64,000 bases of DNA, from contig CALNVZ010003434.1 in the NCBI GenBank assembly GCA_940671915.1, positions 27,073,406-27,137,405 of the forward strand, in the 5' to 3' direction. Made by a program: the position numbers and the translations under genes. Position 1 is the first letter of the stretch; every line of letters begins with the position of its first letter. The DNA is from Paracentrotus lividus (taxonomy: Eukaryota; Echinodermata; Echinoidea; Camarodonta; Echinidae). This document shows positions 35,301 through 47,853 of the stretch, in pieces. The notes below the pieces were generated by a model. It searched no databases. It was not told the origin of the DNA and saw only the letters and a program-made list of their open reading frames with translations.

Positions 35301-36400
35301 TTGAAAGGAGGAGTTATCAGAGGTAGGAAAACTCCTTCTTCAGCAACACCCCCAATTCAATAAAATTCCCCCCTCCAAATTTTCTCCTTCACGGAAAGAG
35401 GCACTCCCCACCCAACTCGTCACATACACAGCTCAACATAGGCGGCTGCATAGTAGTAGCAAATTCTGCTCCGGGAGCCAAGGGAGAATTAGCCGGAGCA
35501 GCCAGGGAGGCAGGTTGAGGAGTGACTGGCATTGAATTATTGTCAACGCCCGCTATTAACCGGTGATTAATTATTGCCATGGACCCCCCATTGTCCCGAA
35601 CTCACCGTTCAATACAGCCGTTGTCTCCGCTGCAGCCCAAGCATGCCCAGGCGTTGAACTGGCGACGTGGACAGGGCCTTCGTCTTCGCCGACCACGATT
35701 GGAGGAGGAATTTCAACTGTCGAGACGAACGACGAGACCCCGCTGGAGCACGCTTCGGGGCCGAGGACTTCTTGCTGGTCTTACTCTTACTCTTAGGCAT
35801 GATGACACTGACAGCTTGCCACAATACGAGAAAATAAGATGCTACAGATATATATCCACCGGCTCAAGTGAAATTGCTCCCAAAAAAAATGTAGAATTAA
35901 GCACAAGGTTTCAAAAGTGCACACAGCGTAGCGTTCCGCAAAAACCAACTCTATAATTAAGTCTATGTAGCGCTACATTAATACCGGGACTTCCCGCAAC
36001 CGAATGACGAACTGAACAAAGTTTACCCAAAAAACAATAATTTCGATGTCTAGCTCACAGCCAAGCGTTCTCGACGAAAAAATTCGGGCATTCAAATTTT
36101 GCAAATAAAGTTCGCCGTTAATCGACCTCCAAGCGAGAGATTGGGAGGCCTAGAACGCAGCACACTATTACACACAAAATAATAAGAGGATGAAAACACT
36201 GTCCACAAAGCGTCCGAAGAATAAAATTTGAGAAAATCCGAAGCACCGAAAAAAATAAAATGAGAAATAAGGGGAGGGCTTAAAACACTACCCAGCAGCA
36301 AAAAAGCGTTCGATGCAAGAATTGTGAGGAGTCCGAAAACACAGAATAAAATAAAATTGAAGAAATAATTACAATTGGAATAAATCACTGATTGGAAAGT
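32400..36400 (-). mobile_element. DIRS-like retrotransposon fossil, broken
   Basis: Minus-strand pieces resemble the reverse transcriptase and RNase H of DIRS1-type elements (33.1-34.3 kb: MGKADIKSAFRLLPVHP, FGVPIASEKTEGP and WFNGTVMF blocks). A basic gag-like N-terminal region lies at about 34.9-35.8 kb. A tyrosine recombinase was not recognised. It is old and clearly non-functional, with several breaks. Outer limits are approximate because terminal repeats were not identified and an assembly gap lies just beyond. Confidence 0.75.
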
Positions 36401-36547
36401 GATGATGATGATGTTCTCTGGACAAACTCACGAACTAGAATGATGCAAATTTTGGGGGTTGGATATGCCACGTGCATGAGAACAAAGCATTCGCTGTCCC
36501 AATACTTTCTCACGAGGCAGGAAGTAAAACACCTGTCTCGAGTCCAA

Positions 36548-37033
36548 NNNNNNNNNNNNNNNNNNNNNNNNNNNNNNNNNNNNNNNNNNNNNNNNNNNNN
36601 NNNNNNNNNNNNNNNNNNNNNNNNNNNNNNNNNNNNNNNNNNNNNNNNNNNNNNNNNNNNNNNNNNNNNNNNNNNNNNNNNNNNNNNNNNNNNNNNNNNN
36701 NNNNNNNNNNNNNNNNNNNNNNNNNNNNNNNNNNNNNNNNNNNNNNNNNNNNNNNNNNNNNNNNNNNNNNNNNNNNNNNNNNNNNNNNNNNNNNNNNNNN
36801 NNNNNNNNNNNNNNNNNNNNNNNNNNNNNNNNNNNNNNNNNNNNNNNNNNNNNNNNNNNNNNNNNNNNNNNNNNNNNNNNNNNNNNNNNNNNNNNNNNNN
36901 NNNNNNNNNNNNNNNNNNNNNNNNNNNNNNNNNNNNNNNNNNNNNNNNNNNNNNNNNNNNNNNNNNNNNNNNNNNNNNNNNNNNNNNNNNNNNNNNNNNN
37001 NNNNNNNNNNNNNNNNNNNNNNNNNNNNNNNNN
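36548..37033. other. Assembly gap (N)
   Basis: 486 undetermined bases inside the TIR element, next to the DIRS-like fossil. The four long frames crossing it are artefacts. Confidence 1.
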
Positions 37034-37534
37034 CCTTGAAGATAAGTTTACAAGCCGTGTGCGGTCTGGCTGAAGCCGAGATAACATACTCGATTAACAA
37101 ACTTTGTTTATTAAGAGTTATTAGCTGAACCCTTGCAATAATCTTGTTTGTAGTTTAAATATAATTCTAAAGATACTATGCACAACGTTTCAACTTACCC
37201 CATACCTTGTTCCAACTAACCCCGTGTATGGGGTTAGTTGGAACACTTGACATGGTCTTGTTGAAGATGGATTTTTTCCGGAACCATCACTAAGTTTAAG
37301 AATTTTATGGGGTACATTTACACTCAAGCTGACTATTTATTGTTTCTTGAAATAAATCCGCTTTTGTTTTACGGCCATTTTTGTGAAAAATGTTCCATAT
37401 AACCCTGCTCTCCCCTACATGTCAGGGGTACCGGTTAAATGTACGTAAATCCTGAAATTATAAGAAACAATCTTTATAGTGATTTTTGAAATATTTTACA
37501 CATCCAAATTAAAATTTTATCTTATAAATTTCAG

Positions 37535-37639
37535 ATTGTTTATCGAACCCCTGTCAGTATAGGGGAACATGCGAGGAAACGGAGACAGGATTCAATTGTA
37601 CATGTTTACAGAGTTACTATGGGGATAGATGCGAGTATG
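37535..37639 (+). CDS. Copy 2 EGF-like domain exon
   Basis: A 105-nt phase 1-1 exon after ATTTCAG, with donor GTAACT. The peptide (NPCQYRGTC, then NCTCLQSYYGDRCEYG) has all six EGF cysteines and is nearly identical to copy 1, with one Glu-to-Asp change and three silent changes. Confidence 0.9.
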
Positions 37640-38276
37640 GTAACTATGACAACCCCTTCACATCATTTTGACATTGAATTTTGATTAGTTTCGAGGTTGT
37701 ACTTCAGGGGATAGTTATGAATTATTCTGCATTGCGAATCAAGCAATTAAACCAAACACTGAGCTTTTCATTACATGACTTGTTCAAAACTTTTGGAACA
37801 AGTAATTTCATCTCAGTTTAAAGCTTGCATGAGTATATTTTATCCCGTTAAACATTCGAGTTAAAGTGTATTGAACTCAATATAAAAGAAATTATGAAGT
37901 GCGTCCCAATACAATCTATACAGCTCATCTATTTCATAATTAATTTTACTCTAATGACCGCCCATAACCAGATAAATTAATAATGAATTCCTATACAGCC
38001 TTATTTTTATGTCCTTCACACATTTGCTAAATGATACATTCACTGTTTTCGAACATTTTGGTGTGTTATTTGAGGATATAATCTCTCTCTGCATACTATA
38101 ATAATATTTCCCCAAGAACCATATTTTTTTTTTTATTTGGTAGTCATTTCAGAAGTGCATAGTTTTTATCGAGACACAGTGTCTATAGTTTAATTTTAAA
38201 TATGTGTTATTATAATGTGCATTTTAGACTAGAATTCCCTAAGCACATGATGATGCATATTATGGTTAAATCTTAG

Positions 38277-38435
38277 ATACATTCATCCGTTCCTTGAAAC
38301 TACTCGGTGGAAGTGATAATAAAGGAAGAATCGCTATTACATCCAATTCTCATCACGGAACATACATGTCAATCCACCAAGGAGATTGGTCCAGAAACAA
38401 ATCACGGTCGGTCTGCCAGTATCTCGGATTTGAAG
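38277..38435 (+). CDS. Copy 2 SRCR domain, first half
   Basis: A 159-nt phase 1-1 exon after AAATCTTAG, with donor GTAATA. Peptide: FIRSLKLLGGSDNKGRIAIT through SVCQYLGFEG. The E-G-R of the SRCR consensus has become K-G-R here. The frame is intact. Five of eight differences from copy 1 are non-synonymous (Ile-Thr, Glu-Lys, Phe-Ile, Phe-Tyr, Leu-Ser). Confidence 0.8.
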
Positions 38436-38486
38436 GTAATATTACATAGTGATATCAATAAATGATGTAACAGTCTGTACTATTTT

Positions 38487-39456
38487 TAGGGATGTCCACT
38501 AAAATTTTAAGTTATTTTAAAGTTGTTTTTGCTAGGCTTATTTGATAGAGCATTATGAAAGAAACATTTTGGTACTTGAATTATCACAATTGCATGTTCC
38601 GTTTCAAAGATATGACCCAAAGAGTGTCTCAAATTACCAATGAGCTGCTAGAACACTTTTACAAGTTTCAGAGAAAGCCAGAAAATGCAATAAAGCTCAA
38701 GTTTATGGTTCTTTTGTCTTTGATTTATTAAACCAAATCATACCAAACATTTTCTATGTGTGTATCAACATGAAATGAGATTATAGTAACACAATTGAGT
38801 AGATTATACAAAGATACAATTTATGGCAGTACAAAACTGATGGTTTGACATGTATGTTACCGTATGTGATCCAATATGACCACCGTGGAAAAATACTCCA
38901 TAGGGCATGTTTCAATAGGAACACCCTAAACAATGGGCTATTTCATGGTGGTGTGGGTCAGAGCCGAGTGTTAGACAGGGTAGAGTAATTTTAAAACTTA
39001 AATGGCCAGTGGTAAACATTGTTCTTTGTTTTTCACCCCAATACATTTTTTGTTCAAAAATAGTGAAATTTTATAAATATCCACTTCTCCTTATCTGAAT
39101 CTATTCCAATCATGAGAAATTCCAGTCATAACACACATCACACAGAAGCATCACTTTGAACACGCTGTAGTTTTTATTATATCAATTTTTCCAACAGGAG
39201 AAGTTGATCTTCTGGTGAGGTATTTTCTAAGGAAGAAACTGACCAATTAGGAATAAAAATGATTGATATTTACCACTGGCCAAAAGACAATTTCGAAAGC
39301 TGTTTTTTATTGAAAATTTTGCTGTTTCTCTGCCTGTGTATTATTGAGTAGGCAGTGCATGGGTTATTGTTTGCATTGTAAATGCATGGGTGACTACATC
39401 CATACAGTGAAGTGGAAACCGTTCTAGTGGCTTTTTGCCTTTGTTTGGCCATCCCT
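38487..39456. mobile_element. hAT-like element, 970 bp, 8-bp TSD
   Basis: An exact 8-bp duplication ACTATTTT (38479-38486, 39457-39464) flanks ends TAGGGATGTCCA and TGGCCATCCCT. Copy 1 retains the empty site at about 8821 (GTACTATTATG). No transposase frame was seen. Confidence 0.8.
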
Positions 39457-40783
39457 ACTATTTTGTTCTGGATTCAAGGTCAGGAACTTCCAATCTTGGG
39501 AACTCATTAATCATATAAATTTTTTAATTATTTAGTGATTTTTAAGTGTGTATTGCGAATGTATAGCGATGAAGTAGAATGGATATTGTTGTCAAGTGAA
39601 TATTCCATTGTAACCATAGGTTGTATTCTTTTTTTTTTAAATATCGTTATCGGGGCAATTTGCAAATTAAAAAAAAAAATTAGAAGAGAGTGGCTGAAAT
39701 CGGGTATTTTGGACTTTTTCCATCCCCCTCCCCTTTAGAAGAAATAAAAGTTAAATGTATTAATGGACGATTGACGCGAGTGGACGTTATACCAGGATTA
39801 ATACGTTTACTCGGGTTAGCCGTCCGTATTTTTATTCGGGGGTGGGGGTGTTTTTGTTTGTGTGTTTGTTTCATGTTTGTTGTTGTTTTTGCTTATTTTT
39901 ATTTTCGTTTCGTTTGTTTGTTTTGTTTTGTTTTGTTTTGTTTTTGTTTGTTTGTTTTTTGTTTATGTATTTATTTATTTTTATTATTTTTTACGGGGGG
40001 GGGGGGTAGTTATTTCAAAAACGATGAATTATTGACTATTATTAATTTTTCTAAAAATTGACCATATCTGTCATTTCAGGGCAAAATTACAGTCTTATTT
40101 TATTTTATCTAATTTTGAGCGTGAGCATCTCTATTATTAGCAATCATTAGATTTGTTTTTTTCAATCAGGATTGACTATAACAATGCGATTGTTTAAAAA
40201 CTGAAAACCCCAGAAGCTACAGTTATCTGATTTTTTGTGACCATTAACCAAAAATGGGGTGCCAATTCTGTCAATAAATGTCCTCTCCGAATACGATGTT
40301 GTTTACGCATAAACATCACTCGATGACCAATGCTTTTGTCTGTAACAGCACGTCTATATATAAATGCAACAAATTTATAATGTTTACTCCCCCAACATCT
40401 ACTTATTTTTCAGACAGTTCACATCACAATGTTGTCAGATCACGTTCCGGCAAAAACGTCCTCTCCAAAAAATGAAGCAATTGACTTTACGTGTAATAAC
40501 AAAATTGAACCCCTATAGAAAAATAAGTTGGTGACCTCAAGCCTCCAAATTTAAAAGCAATATCATTATACTTGTCCAAAACACATACACAAAAATTGAG
40601 GGAAAACAGAACAACTTTTTTAGGGGGTCCAGTGAGACAAGCTGGGGTACCCTGATCGTAAAACAACCCATATCGCTTAATCGGGTACCCATTTACCCTT
40701 TGGCGGAGTGAAGGAAATGTGGATAGAATGCCGTGCCCGTGATTTTACATTTGTATTATTATTATTTCTTTTTTTTTATATAG

Positions 40784-40957
40784 ACGCATACGCAACAATC
40801 AGCGGTGATCTCTTTGAAGTATCATCATTAGACAATCTGTCGCAGGTTGTGACAATAAGATGTCCTGAGAATGTGAAGAGCATAACCGAGTGTTGGTACG
40901 ATGAACTTGATGATGAGATTCCTAGAGATGAGAGTATAGCGGTCGTCTGCTGTGCGG
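40784..40957 (+). CDS. Copy 2 SRCR domain, second half
   Basis: A 174-nt phase 1-1 exon after TATATAG, with donor GTAAAAG. Peptide: DAYATISGDLFEVSSL, RCPENVKSITECWYDEL, SIAVVCCAG. The frame is intact, and the C-x-x-x-x-x-S-(I/L)-x-x-C and V-x-C landmarks of SRCR domains are kept. Confidence 0.85.
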
Positions 40958-41205
40958 GTAAAAGTTCATCGAACATTTCTTCAATTCACATTCCATTCAC
41001 GAAGTTCTTTATTTTAATTTTTTGAGCTTTAACTATGGGTCTACATTAAAAGTTTTTCGTAATTCGGATTTTTTTTTAAAAATAAAATAATATTCCCTGA
41101 TCTTTCAATTGAAACACATTATGGAATACCTGCTTAATCGGCTTAAAGAAAATGTAAACTTGTAAAACTGATCTGGTCATTTTCTTATGATTTCTTATTA
41201 ATCCT

Positions 41206-41760
41206 TTAATGTACACACATGCTCGAAACATTACTGAAATAAGAAAAGTAAAGTAATATGAGTAAAATAGTTAAGTCTTTTGATTTTCCGAGTAAACTTA
41301 GAAGAGCTAGCCGAGAACCACATTTCTTTACAGTTTTTTTTTTTAAATTAATATTATTATTTATTAATTTTAACCAAGTCATTTTCCCATGATATCCAAA
41401 CGTTGTGAATCTTATGAGAGATCGCTTTTTTAGCCTCATGGTTGTCAATGGGAATAATAATATGACCACAAGTTGAACTCGATATGATTTTTTTTTAAAG
41501 CCATTTAATATTTTATCGCAACTTCCTAGTTCAATACCCATTCATTGACTTAATATTTTCCAAATGGAATAAAACTTATTAATCTTCCCAAATGTAGTAC
41601 AATATTCTGTCGTCGGGGTAAGGTGACAGTCTTTGAGAATCCCAAGTAAATCATTTGCAATAACCGACAACAAAAGAGGCCCAATAATTGAACCTTGCGG
41701 AACATCTTTATTCACAGTATTGATGTCAGACAAGGTCCCTTTGACAATAATGGGGGTTTT
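41206..41760 (-). mobile_element. LINE reverse-transcriptase fragment
   Basis: The minus strand from about 41760 encodes DVPQGSIIGPLLLSVIANDL, matching the G-V-P-Q-G-S-I-L-G-P-L-L-F block of non-LTR reverse transcriptases (Jockey/CR1/I type). It is followed by a degenerate stretch with TWLKLINNNIN. It is truncated at both ends and dead. Confidence 0.75.
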
Positions 41761-41795
41761 CCGGATAAGTGTGATTGAATCAAAATAAACTCTCT

Positions 41796-42076
41796 GGCCC
41801 GTATTCTGCTACGGAGTTTAGAGTTGTGCTGTCGCACCAAAATAGTACGGATTTTGAAACGAGAATGCAACGCTGGTTTGCACGCTTCTCTATGAAGCGT
41901 CAGTGAAGCGTGCGTCTAATTCGTACGAATGTAAACTCGGATTACGTCATTCGAGATCAGATCTGTACAAACATTTGTAAGATTTCATGATGATCTATCA
42001 TTGCTGAAAGTTTGAAATACTTTAATGCATTATTTTTTGAGTTATCGTGTCTACAAGATTTGTACAGAAAAAAAAG

Positions 42077-42118
<42 letters not shown>

Positions 42119-43190
42119 AGATTCTGACAATAACAAGAGGTGATATGTACATACGTACATAGCACCTAAAAAACAAATAGTAATTGCGCATGCATGAAGA
42201 GTGATGTCGGAATCAAATTTAATATTTCAATGCTTTCGGTTAAATATGGACACTTCACATTTGAGAAATAAAAAAAAAAATCCGTGGAGCTATTTAGGAG
42301 ATTACTTCAAAAGAATAAAACTACGAACAGATAATTTAATATATATTATATATTAAATATATATCTATCTCTTATGTTTTATATTGTTAGAAAAAATGTA
42401 AACTTCAGCAGCAGGTCAACCACTTAAAATTATGACAATGCTTATCTGATCAGAGCAAGTTTCGATCAGAAAACACAAAAAACAAAAAAGCAAACAAAAA
42501 ACATAAACAACAAAACGAACAAAGAAAAAAAAAAACAGAAAAAAAAACCCCGAAAAAAGCCTGGTCGTATCATTTTTGGGGGAGTAACGATCCGGATCAT
42601 ATTAGTCCATTTAGCCTGGGTTACACCAGAACCGAATCAGCAACGAATCCACCCGAATACACGTATTCGGGTGGATTTAGGAGCATTCCGTTCTCCCTCC
42701 CCGAATGAGCGAAAGGGATTCTAAATCATTCATGGAGGGATTCGGCCCGAATGTGTCCCCGCGAAGTGAGATACCACCCGTAGGGGAATAATTATGTGCC
42801 TTTAAGGTAAGTAATTTATTCAGAGGGAATAAAACCATTGTCCTTTTTCAACTGAAAATTTCCAAGCTTGTTAAATGTTCCCATCCAAGGCCACTGAATC
42901 ATTAATGAATAGGACGTGATATTTGAAACTGCATGACAAGCGCCTTTGAACCAATACAACAACACTGGTAGTCAATGGATAAAGCGGCTACAAACAAAAA
43001 GATTGTTGAGTTATTATTTCAATGGATTTCCGGTTTTATCTTGTGCTTTCCAGTGCACTAGAAACTTCCAGCCGTACGGAAGTTGTACAAGGTTTATTTT
43101 CGTGCTTGGAGTTTTTTCTCGTACAGTGCTATTGTTCGATCCTATTGCTTATTGCCGTAAAACTCTAAACTCCTTAGTAGAAAACGGGGC
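41796..43190. mobile_element. TIR element with GGCCCGTATTCT ends
   Basis: GGCCCGTATTCTGCTACGG at the left is mirrored by a right end whose inverse is GCCCCGTTTTCTACTAAGG, giving about 30-bp TIRs. It includes a poly-A tract (42069-42117), a TATATA region (42336-42370) and a GGGTTACACCAGAACCGAAT piece (42619). About 1.0 kb recurs at 57797-58947. Confidence 0.7.
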
Positions 43191-43229
43191 TCTATCTTTT
43201 ACACTTTTCATACAAAGTAAGCTATTCGT

Positions 43230-43732
43230 GAATGACTAAATCAAAGACCTTTTTTTTTTTTTTTTTTTTTAAATAGGCCTACATCAAGGAGCATGGATCA
43301 TAACCACCACTCCAAACTTTCACAAGCACACACACACACACACCACACCACACCCCCCCACACAAACGCACACACTTGCGTTTGTATATGTTACATATAT
43401 ATATATATATATTTATAATATGTATACATATTACAAACGCATAGGGCAATAAACAAGATTTTTTTTTTGGGGGGGGGGGACAAAATAATCTTTTTTAAGG
43501 TGCATATGTTGGTCTTCAAACAAATTAACTAATGAGAGACACAATAAAATTGTAAGTCTGTGGATAGATAAGAAATAAAAATAACATTACGTAAACCCCT
43601 CGTTCGCTAGCCGACAGCAGCTCAGCTCGCGAACTGCTTATTAGACCCCCCCCCCCCTGTCAAAAATTCTCGTTTGGAGATCAAGATATTTATTTTCAAG
43701 CACTATCGACCCTGCATGGCCAGGTATTCCCT
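43230..43732. repeat. Microsatellites and homopolymers in copy 2 intron 5
   Basis: A T run (43249-43270), (AC)n (43327-43372), (TA)n (43395-43415), a G run (43470-43479) and a C run (43648-43657). 43480-43570 is the counterpart of 11900-11990 of copy 1. Confidence 0.7.
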
Positions 43733-44017
43733 AGGTGGATGCATACCTGCCCGATCTGGAAAAAGTTCCCGTATGCTCTGATCGGGTATTCTTACCCTGA
43801 TCACCAAACTACGCGTAATTTTACAAGTGTGAACCCAAACTACGCGCAATATTCCAAAGAAGAATTCCCGTAAATTGGTAGGTACTTCGTCGAAACTACG
43901 CGTAGTTTCGCCAAGGTCGTGGGAACTTTTGTAGTGTGAACATAAATTACGGGAACTTTCTATTCCTCTTTTCTTTTTCTTATCTATATTTTTCCCCTTC
44001 TTTCTTCTCGTTCCTTA

Positions 44018-46138
44018 CACTGAAAACCTAACCTCGTCCGTCAGTGGACGGACTAGCTCTAAAGCTAGTCGGTCAAGACGGACTAGTTTTAAAGCTAGTC
44101 CGTCATGTTAGTCCGTCGAAACGGACTAGCTTACAACTGAATCCAAATCTCTCAACTTGACCATGTTGACAGACGAGCTTTAAAGCTAGTCCCGTCACAC
44201 TTGATGTTAGTCCGTCGATGCGACGGCCGAGCTCAATAAAATTAGGCAGGTCGCCTCAGTTTACCCATTAGAATGACCGACTAGGATTTGATACACATAG
44301 CTGCAATGTCGTTTACAATTGAGATGACTGACTAGCTTTTGATATACACACAGATGCAATGTCAATTATTATCTCCATTGTAAATTTAGAGCGGCATGCT
44401 TCCGAACATAATCAAGTGAATACAATATTCTCAAACAAAGGCTGTTTTGACTTGACAATCTTAAAGCTTACGATACATAACATAAGTGTTCAATTCACAA
44501 GTAGGTTCAAACTATTGTTCTCCATTCTTTAATTACAGGCTTATTAATTACCTCGTTACTATACAACCCAAGAATCTGGTCTATTCTTAAAGATTGCTTG
44601 TGAATGCCCGGCTAAGCAACAGCAGTGAATACAGGGTGAATAGCATCGAGTGAATAACATGCGCATTGCGAAAAGGACATCATCTATTATTTGTATTATC
44701 TGTATGTGAATACTATTTAATGAGGAAACTGTAAGGAAGCAGATCCGATATACTCCGTAAAACTAAAGATTTTGATGATAATGGCGATCTCCTTCATGTG
44801 ACATGTGTGAGTGCTCTTTTAAAATTCCTTATTTTTCAGTTCATAGATAGCGTTATTTTTTCCCATGGATTAATGCTATAATCACCAACGCAAAAAAAAA
44901 TTCTGTCTTGCCAAATTAATGTATAAATTGTGTGTGTGTTACTGACAACGATAATAGCAACATTAAATAATGAATTAAATTCTAATTCTAAGAATTATAT
45001 GTGCCACTATTTCTTTTAGATTACTATCTGAAAGAGCAGAATATATTGGATTAGAGGCGCAATTTCGGGATTTCTGAGGTGGCTCTCAAGAAAGATATAG
45101 CGTAGAAAGAAAATGCAAAAACAGGCAGGCCTACTACAAACGAGACAGTGATGATGATGCAAGCCATTTATTGGCGGGGACGCCCGGGGGACAATGTGGA
45201 CCGTTTCACCCTCGATTTTTTTTTTCTGGGAGGATCGTCCCCCTTGATTTATGAAAGTGATCAGCTTAGTGAAGCTAATAAAGATGGCAAAATGTTATGT
45301 TGAATATAATGCTAAATGCTATTAAAGCCCCACCCCCCCCCCAGTCTGTGACATGAAATCGCCGCACTGGAAGCAGTAAAGTATTAATTCAAAACGCAAT
45401 ATTATTAGCTTTATGATAGCTTTATGGATTACTTGTTCGTTGTAGATTATTAAACATTTGATTTTCCAAATTAAATTCTCAACATCACATTATTCTGATA
45501 ATTGCCATAATGTCTACACTAATTTGCCTCCTGTATTAATCTCTTCTATTCTGATAATATCATTTATAAAAGATTTGGCTGAATTCTTGAATTCTTGTGA
45601 AAAATTCTTGTTGAATTCTTGCTTTAAAATAATTTTCTAATATTTCCAGATTTGACGTCTTCTGCAGGCTGATGAAGCCATACTAAGCTAGTCGATATAA
45701 TGCTAGTCGGTGAGAAGACAAGCAAGACCATCGCGAAGACAAGGCGCGACGGACTAGTTTTGCACACCTTGACGAAACTAGCTGTAGAGCTAGTCCTGCC
45801 AAAAAGCTAACGTCAGTCTGGCATCAACTACGACAGCTTTTATGCCTATCTGCAAACTAGTCGTCACAACGGACTAGCTTTAAAACTAGCCGTCGCTGAC
45901 TGACTAGCATTAAAACTAGTCCGTCGTGACGAAGTAACTTGATCCGCGACTAGCTTTCAAGCTACCGTAGACGACGCCGACGAGGCTTTACAGCTAGTCC
46001 GTAATAACCCGGGTTTGTGGTTGAAGGCAAAACTAGTCCGTCGCTTGACTGACTAGCTTTTTTAAAGCTAGTCCTATCTGGCATCACTACGACTAGCTTT
46101 TAAAACTAGTCGGTCTACTCGTTTTAGGTTATTCAGTG
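44018..46138. mobile_element. CACTG-ended element with GACTAGC...GCTAGTC arrays
   Basis: TA CACTGAAAACCTAACC at the left, GGTTATTCAGTG TA at the right. Both subterminal regions (44030-44225 and 45690-46115) are arrays of palindromes on the pattern ACGGACTAGCTTTAAAGC/TAGTCCGTC. The middle is AT-rich non-coding DNA plus a hAT-like MITE (45166-45372). It shares end sequence and palindrome core with 59687-63862. Confidence 0.7.
45166..45372. mobile_element. hAT-like MITE, second copy
   Basis: TTGGCGGGGACG ... AAATCGCCGCACTGG resembles 9908-10222 from end to end, including GAAGCTAATAAAGA and the C run, but lacks the TCGGCTCGCGC part. Confidence 0.65.
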
Positions 46139-46563
46139 TATGTATTTCTTTGATTCTTCCTTCTTTGTGTCTCTTTCCTTATATGTATTTTTGTTGTTTT
46201 TCCTTCTCTTCTCTTTCCTTTATAAATTTCTTTGTTTTCTTCTTTCTTCTCTTTCCTTATGTATTTTCTTTGCTCTTTTCTTGTCTTTCTCTTTCCGTAT
46301 GATGATTGTTTTCCCTTCTTTTTTTGGTTCCTTATGTTATTCCTTGTTTTTCCTTTTTTCCCCGCTTTTCTTATGTATTTCTTAGTTTTCCTATTCTTCC
46401 CTTGTTTATAAACTGTCGGCGGGTACTTTCCCTGAAAAGGACTGGTAAGGCAGGTGTGAACACAAAAACACCAATTTACGGGTATTTTTTGTGAAGCGTT
46501 GATTGAAACAAGTTCTCGTAAATGCGAGAATTGTTCCTGATCGGCGTAGGTGTAAATCCACTT

Positions 46564-47276
46564 ACTGTTATCTAACTTTTTCACCCAGCCACAGCTTAGC
46601 CCTGAACATCTGGAGCCACAGACGGTCGTATCAAATGGATAAACAACAGCTTGCGTGTGATATTACGTAACAGTATCTACCTGTTGTGGCCCATCGGAAA
46701 TTGATATTATTTATTTGATATTTTTTCACACGGTTTTCAAAAAAAGACATAATATATTAGAAAATCCCATGTTAATTCGTTTTCAATTTCGAACGAAGAA
46801 TATCGACCTCGAATAAGGAAAATAGAGAAAAAAAAATAAAAAAATAAAAAAATGTATAATCAAAATATATACACACATCCAGATGTTTAATGTAAACAAT
46901 ATTGCCACCCTATCGCGTTGTAGGCCCACAATTGCTGTAAATACTCCAATCCCGCCACCCTGTTATTGACCTAATGCGCGGTGAACTCTCTGTTCGGACC
47001 AACTGAACGGGTCATAGGAACAGGAATGTTTTTAGAAGATATCTTTAAATAGCCTGTCGCTTGTGCAGTTGAATTTAATTGTCCAACACTTGGAAAAAGG
47101 CCAAGAAAAAAAGGTGTGTTGCAAACCTAATAGATTTGCAAAGTCCAGGAAGGAAAGAAAAGAGAAAAAAACAAACGGGATAGTAGAGGGTCTAGTTTGT
47201 CCTCAAACGGACAATTTCAGTCACTCATGTATACCACTATCGCGATTTAATATTATGCCGTCGCTACCCTTAGTTC
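46564..47276. other. Intron, no gene seen
   Basis: AT-rich DNA with an A-rich tract at 46829-46852. No element ends were recognised. Confidence 0.5.
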
Positions 47277-47364
47277 AGATACACATACTATCGTTTTCTA
47301 TGATTATATTGTATTTGCAGTAAAGCTGTGCAACACACCTCAAGGGTTTCCTGTCGGTCTCTAA
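47277..47364 (+). pseudogene. Partial duplicate of the exon 6 acceptor region
   Basis: 47277-47361 repeats the end of intron 5 and the first 41 bases of exon 6 (TTTGCAG then AACTGTGCAACACACC-like sequence), but the match stops at GGTCTC and a TAA follows at once. The intron end is then repeated (47366-47530) before the true exon. A local duplication of about 200 bp, not present in copy 1. Confidence 0.75.
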
Positions 47365-47530
47365 GGTTGGTTTCTCCCGAAACAAATCAACCTAATCAGA
47401 AACACAATAAAATTGTAAGCCTATGATAAATGAAAATTAAAGTAATATACTTTCGGATGATATTATCCCTATCTATAGTTCAGAGACCCATACTATCGTT
47501 TTCTATGATTATATTATATTATATTTGCAG

Positions 47531-47853
47531 TAAACCTGTGCAACACACCTCAAGGGTTTCCTGTCGGTCTCGAAACCGGTCAACTTCGCGCAGCTATCAG
47601 TGCCTCCAGTATCGCGTCAGATGCCTTTAATCAACAGCAAGCTCGTTTAAATGGCCCATCAGCATGGATTTCTCAACTGACAGACGAAGAGCCGTGGCTC
47701 CAGATTACATTTGAACATGTCTTTGTCATCAGTGCCATAATTACACAAGGACGGGGTGATGATGATCAATGGGTGACCTCCTACACGATCTCGACTAATC
47801 TGAATGACCAACAGTGGATTAGCTACACAGATATCAACACGGATAAAGCAAAG
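47531..47853 (+). CDS. Copy 2 F5/8C domain 1, N-terminal exon
   Basis: A 323-nt exon (phase 1 in, 0 out) after TTTGCAG, with donor GTATAA, one codon shorter than copy 1 (QLRAAIS against QLPTEAIS). It keeps AISASS, ARLNGPSAWI, EPWLQITFEHVFVISAIITQ and QWVTSYTIS landmarks. The frame is intact. Confidence 0.88.

Larger units (their letters stand above)
31471..37416. mobile_element. TIR element with GGGGTTAGTTGGAACA repeats, hosting a fossil
   Basis: AGGGGAGAGTGGGGTTAGTT at the left is mirrored by AACCCTGCTCTCCCCT at the right. The word GGGGTTAGTTGGAACA recurs inside (31485-31515, 31850-31880, 37195-37245, in both orientations). Copy 1 has an empty site near 4725 (TTAACATTTCAGG), and the flanks ACATTT/ACATGT suggest a 6-bp duplication. 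The internal 32.4-36.4 kb belongs to a separate DIRS-like insertion. Confidence 0.7.
43733..46563. mobile_element. Outer TIR element enclosing the CACTG element
   Basis: AGGTGGATGCATACCTGCCC at the left and an imperfect inverse (GATCGGCGTAGGTGTAAATC) at the right, with inner arms sharing TTTACGGGAA and GTGAAC words. It encloses the element at 44018-46138. Its own arms contain ACTACGCG(T/C)A repeats. Confidence 0.5.

Noticed and set aside
36392-37128. Four frames of 196-219 residues crossing 36548-37033
   Set aside because: They consist of undetermined bases; the flanking codons are too few to support a gene.
45660-45700. Hammerhead ribozyme core
   Set aside because: GCTGATGAAG resembles part of the catalytic core, but the matching GAAA segment and stems are not present.
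46129-46584. 151-residue Lys-rich minus-strand frame
   Set aside because: Derived from T/C-rich low-complexity DNA at 46140-46400; no domain resemblance.
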